Below, piece after piece: positions 57,001 through 60,000 of a DNA stretch of 60,000 bases (the first letter of the stretch is position 1; the number at the start of each line of letters is the position of its first letter). Made by a program: the position numbers and the translations under genes. The stretch covers positions 50,346,001-50,406,000 of the forward strand of contig CM060733.1 in the NCBI GenBank assembly GCA_030704615.1. Direction: 5' to 3'. The notes under the pieces are model-generated. The model was given only the letters and a program-made list of their open reading frames with translations. It was not told the origin of the DNA and ran no database searches. This stretch comes from Takakia lepidozioides (lineage: Eukaryota > Streptophyta > Takakiopsida > Takakiales > Takakiaceae).

Positions 57001-58226
57001 GGGCGGGGCCCCCGCCACATGGAAGGAGGCTCTGAAAGGGGGACATGCAGAGGCAGAGGGCAAGCCCACATCTCAAAATCTCTGTGAAGAGTTATGAGTG
57101 TCAGAGCCATTGCTATGAGATTCCATTCCCACTTCAAGTTCAGAGAAGTCATACTGTTTCAATTATGTAGAATTAAATGCTGTCTCATGAGGATACGTCA
57201 GTGGTAAAGAAGTGATCTGAACAACAAGTTATCAGCACAGACCTCATATCTTAGCCGCTCCGGCCATGGCTCTGCAAAGGCTTTCTTGAAGCCCTTCTTG
57301 ATATCAGCTGCTGTTGCTTTCACACCTGCACTAAATATCATATCCACTCAGTATAACTACCTCCTGACCTTGCTAAACTGGAGTGTGCACAGATAAAAAT
57401 GCAGAAAGAGAGGGAGATTATATCAGCATAAGAAAGTTCCTGATTTGTGTGAGTCAATGTTGATCTAGTTAGTTGGATGTCCTGACCTCATTCCCTTGAG
57501 GTCAGTACAAAAAGAAGACCTGAGACTCCACTTTCAAATTGTTGCATAGGAGCCTTGTCCATTTGCCCCATGCAATGAAATTACAAGTGCACTTGACAAT
57601 GGATGGTATCATGTGTTTATGTATCCATGGGTGCATGCAACTGCTTGGTTCAAGACCACAGCCTCCTGCTGAGGTATGGGTAGGCTGGCCATGCACTTCA
57701 CCCCTGCTCATGTTGCCATATTTATGAAAGGGGTTAGCTCTCTGACCAGGAATATCAGCTTTTGAAGGACTCAGGAAGCTGCCTATTCATCAGGTTCTTG
57801 GTGTAATGCTCCTTTGCTTATACCAGAGACGTCTAATTGTCATACTGTTGACATATTTCTGACAAGATCTTGATGCAATGCATCTGTGATATTGAAACCA
57901 CTTACCATCTCTCAGCATGAGGGCCAGGGCTACTCTGGGAAGGTAGAGTTGTCTATTTTCAAACTTTGGCAAAGGAGGGGAAGGGGCTAACCATATTTAG
58001 CTCCAAATGAAGCATAAATGTCGGGCACAGGCTGAGCTGTCTCCAGCAGTGTCCCTCCCACATCCAGTAATAGGGCATCATATGGCTGTGGTGTTTCAGA
58101 CCCATCTGATAAAGCAAAACAAAGCAGAACCAAACCATCAGAGTCCGTGTTGTAAAGACATAAAGAAGCCAAGGACATCAACGTACCTTTACTAACTCTC
58201 TGATCTTTTGTCGTTCCACGCCACAT
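54096..58226 (-). CDS. HAD-like hydrolase (plant HDHD3-like), nine exons
   Basis: Exons on the minus strand: 58187-58226, 57992-58105, 57243-57325, 56299-56382, 55892-55967, 55442-55514, 55130-55203, 54667-54760, 54096-54174. All junctions are GT-AG and the frame closes exactly (717 nt, 238 residues). Motif I is LLLDVGGTLL, with the nucleophile Asp but Gly at +2; motif II is VVSNFD, motif III Lys in GFEKPS, motif IV HVGDDLIND. The cap has PWPERLRYE, GDGRPFWRHAV, TGCADDTYFEELY. It ends LWKKDVKTFQELAERV. This is the pattern of plant HDHD3-like proteins of unknown substrate. Gly at +2 makes phosphatase activity uncertain. An upstream exon with a targeting peptide may exist; ATG 58226 is the first one found. 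Confidence 0.92.
56460..56600. repeat. Small tandem duplication in HAD intron
   Basis: GAAAGCTCAAAGAGCT-ATGGGAC occurs twice (about 56493 and 56559) beside GAAATGAAAT runs, inside the intron 56383-57242. Confidence 0.75.
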
Positions 58227-58758
58227 CTCGTTGGTTCCTATAACTGTGAGAAACTTCTTTAGGCTGTAATTGCTACAACTCCCAGGTCAAAGGTCAGAGG
58301 ACCCCAGATATCCTACTGGCGTTTCATTGCGAATGCTACAATGGCGTACCACATTATGCAATACTTGAGCAGTGCTCAGTAAAGATGACTCCCAGTATTT
58401 TGTGTGTCCCAATCTTGAACTCACTAAGAAGCACAACCAGAATCTAGAAAGGATAAACTGAAGAGAGCGGACAAGCAAGCGCGTGAAGGGATGTCCCACA
58501 TCCTACACATTGTGAATCTGCTCAAACTGAGCAGAGAGCATCTTTTACAAAATTCAACATGAGTGGAACAATCCCCAACTAAAATTCAATCATAAAATAG
58601 TTATGGGCCAACGAACCTCTCTGATCTTCTTACATCGTTTTCCATCTCTCATGAAGGACCGTGCCGGAAAGCCGGATGAATTGAAAGGTCCATGTTTGGT
58701 TTGGGAAGAGGTTTCTAATCTTTGAAAATCCTAGAGAAATAATCTACCTTCATTATGC

Positions 58759-59131
58759 AATTTATCGAATAATCGTAAACAGACCATTTTAAGTGCGATT
58801 GGCGATGTAGAAGAACGATCTATTGATAAGCTTGAACAAGCTCGGACGAATAATCGTTCGATGCGCGATGCATAGGAACGATAAAGAAGCTATTGATAAG
58901 CTTGAACAAGCTCGGACTTGCTTACAGTAGGCAAAATTCAAGGCAAACGAAATTTGGGTGAATGGACTCTCTCAAATAGAAAAGGAAAAACAAGAATTAA
59001 TTCATGCTGCTGCTGCTGATGAAGATTCAAAACGATTAGAAGACTCTAAAAATGCTACTATTCGCGTTGAGAAGCAAAGAGCCATTGAAGAGGTGCGACA
59101 ACAAGTTTCTAGCCTTGCATTGGAAAGAAGC
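58759..59131 (+). pseudogene. atpF: Nuclear copy of chloroplast atpF (NUPT)
   Basis: The plus strand encodes NNRKQTILSAIGDVEER, then [49 protein letters not shown] and [19 protein letters not shown], the second-exon part of the ATP synthase CF0 b subunit (atpF) of plastids. Homology is lost past 59131. A 23-bp piece (GATAAGCTTGAACAAGCTCG plus GAC) occurs twice, at about 58824 and 58893, with a stop between, and a TAG interrupts the second part after CLQ. It is therefore an inserted, rearranged plastid fragment, not a gene. It lies about 530 bp upstream of the first HAD exon. Confidence 0.88.
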
Positions 59132-59870
59132 TCTCCCACCGATGACTTTTCATTTCAGCGAAATTAGGTCTGCCACTACAATTCTTCTCGCTACCTCCTC
59201 ACGAGAAAAGATTCCAACAGAGATATAACCTTTCTACAGCTTTGAAAGCCAACCGAAGAGCTGAATAGTGAAACTTCCGCCAATCAAGGAACCAGACCTG
59301 TGCTGCACGGTCTTTGAGAGGCAGATGCTCGCGGGTGCAAAAGGCGCAATCTTGAAGACAAGCACGCTGCCTGAGACATATGACCCACTGTTATGGGAGG
59401 CATGGTGAGCAGCATTGCCCTCGATGACAGTGCCATCTATGCACACTCCACCATTCCCTGCACGCCCTCGTCTCCACAAACCATCGCTCCACACCCCCAC
59501 GCAACGGAGAAGAAGACGAAGCAAACGACGACGACGACGCCTTCACATGGTTAGATGCTCGTCAGATTCCTCCTGCGAAAATTCTCACGTCCGTCTGGAC
59601 GAACAGAGTTACGAATTTTGGATGTGTATGAATGAATGAAACATGCAGGGCAAGTAGCATGTGGCACAAGTACAGTCGGCGGCAGCCGGTGCCTTGACTG
59701 GGTACTACCGGTCCGCGGGGCGCCGCGTCCAGCAACTGCCCACCGGCACTACCGGCGGACGCTTCCGTAACGTGTCTGCCCTGTGCCGCCGGTCGACGCC
59801 ACTTCCAGATTAGAAACTTTCACACCATCCATTATTCTCCTGACCGTCAGTTGGCTCGGGTAGATGCATT
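59132..59870. other. No gene recognised
   Basis: The minus-strand ORF 59234-59524 starts with an Arg/Leu-rich stretch like an organelle presequence (MLRLLLRCVGVW), but no following exon was found. A GC-rich, ACCGGC-repeating stretch lies at 59670-59800. Confidence 0.3.
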
Positions 59871-59970
59871 TCTGTGGCCGTTAGATGTCTCAGAAGGTAT
59901 AATCTTTGCCGTCGGATGTGTCAGGTAGATACTTCTAGCCGTCAGATGCGTCAGCCGTCCGACATGACAA
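59848..59970. repeat. CCGTCAGATG-type short repeats at the window end
   Basis: CCGTYRGATG(T/C)(G/C)TCAG occurs at about 59878, 59910 and 59939, with a relative (CCGTCAGTTGGCTCGG) at 59843, spaced about 30 bp. Confidence 0.65.
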
Positions 59971-60000
59971 GTCAGATCTCTCAAATATCCAGAGCAATAA

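Noticed and set aside
56464-57076. ORFs within the HAD introns
   Set aside because: They lie in predicted introns and show no domain.

Overview
This is nuclear DNA of a land plant. The evidence is spliced genes with GT-AG introns, Ty3/gypsy retrotransposons primed by initiator methionine tRNA, a PLS-type pentatricopeptide-repeat (PPR) cluster with organelle ssDNA-binding (OSB) type PDF motifs, a plant RTF2 gene, a plant-type HAD hydrolase gene and a nuclear copy of chloroplast atpF. The PPR style, the gypsy families and the atpF residues suggest a seed-free plant (lycophyte, fern or bryophyte). I cannot name a species.

Layout. 1-3.3 kb: 3' half of gypsy element A, with a second, degenerate RNase H-like domain. 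5.9-11.1 kb (minus): a ten-exon gene with a ParB/sulfiredoxin-like segment followed by a beta-class N4/N6 DNA-methyltransferase-like segment, carrying several lesions. A 16-24 bp palindrome lies in three of its introns, twice past its stop codon, and about 28 times in a 53-bp-period array (11.4-13.0 kb) between it and a degenerate plus-strand coding remnant (13.0-14.1 kb). 14.2 kb: CACAGCC minisatellite. 15-19.5 kb: 5' half of gypsy element D, cut inside reverse transcriptase. 19.5-25.9 kb: no convincing gene, but stacked hairpins and several minisatellites. 26-31.7 kb: gypsy element B, which encodes a C5 cytosine methyltransferase between protease and reverse transcriptase. 31.7-39.7 kb: chromovirus C bounded by two 724-bp LTRs, holding a transplanted 1.1 kb gag piece related to D. 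39.7-49.4 kb (minus): tandem, mostly broken genes joining PDF motifs to PPR arrays, interrupted by a gag remnant and an FCP1/NIF phosphatase pseudogene on the plus strand. 49.6-50.9 kb: intact two-exon RTF2. 54.1-58.2 kb (minus): intact nine-exon HAD hydrolase gene. 58.76-59.13 kb: atpF fragment.

How it fits together. Only RTF2 and the HAD hydrolase look like clean host genes. Most of the rest is mobile or decaying. Three observations deserve follow-up: the ParB/methyltransferase-like gene with its family of palindromes, the PDF-PPR fusion genes, and the methyltransferase carried by element B. Exon limits were read by eye from splice consensus and reading frame; no alignment or expression data were available.
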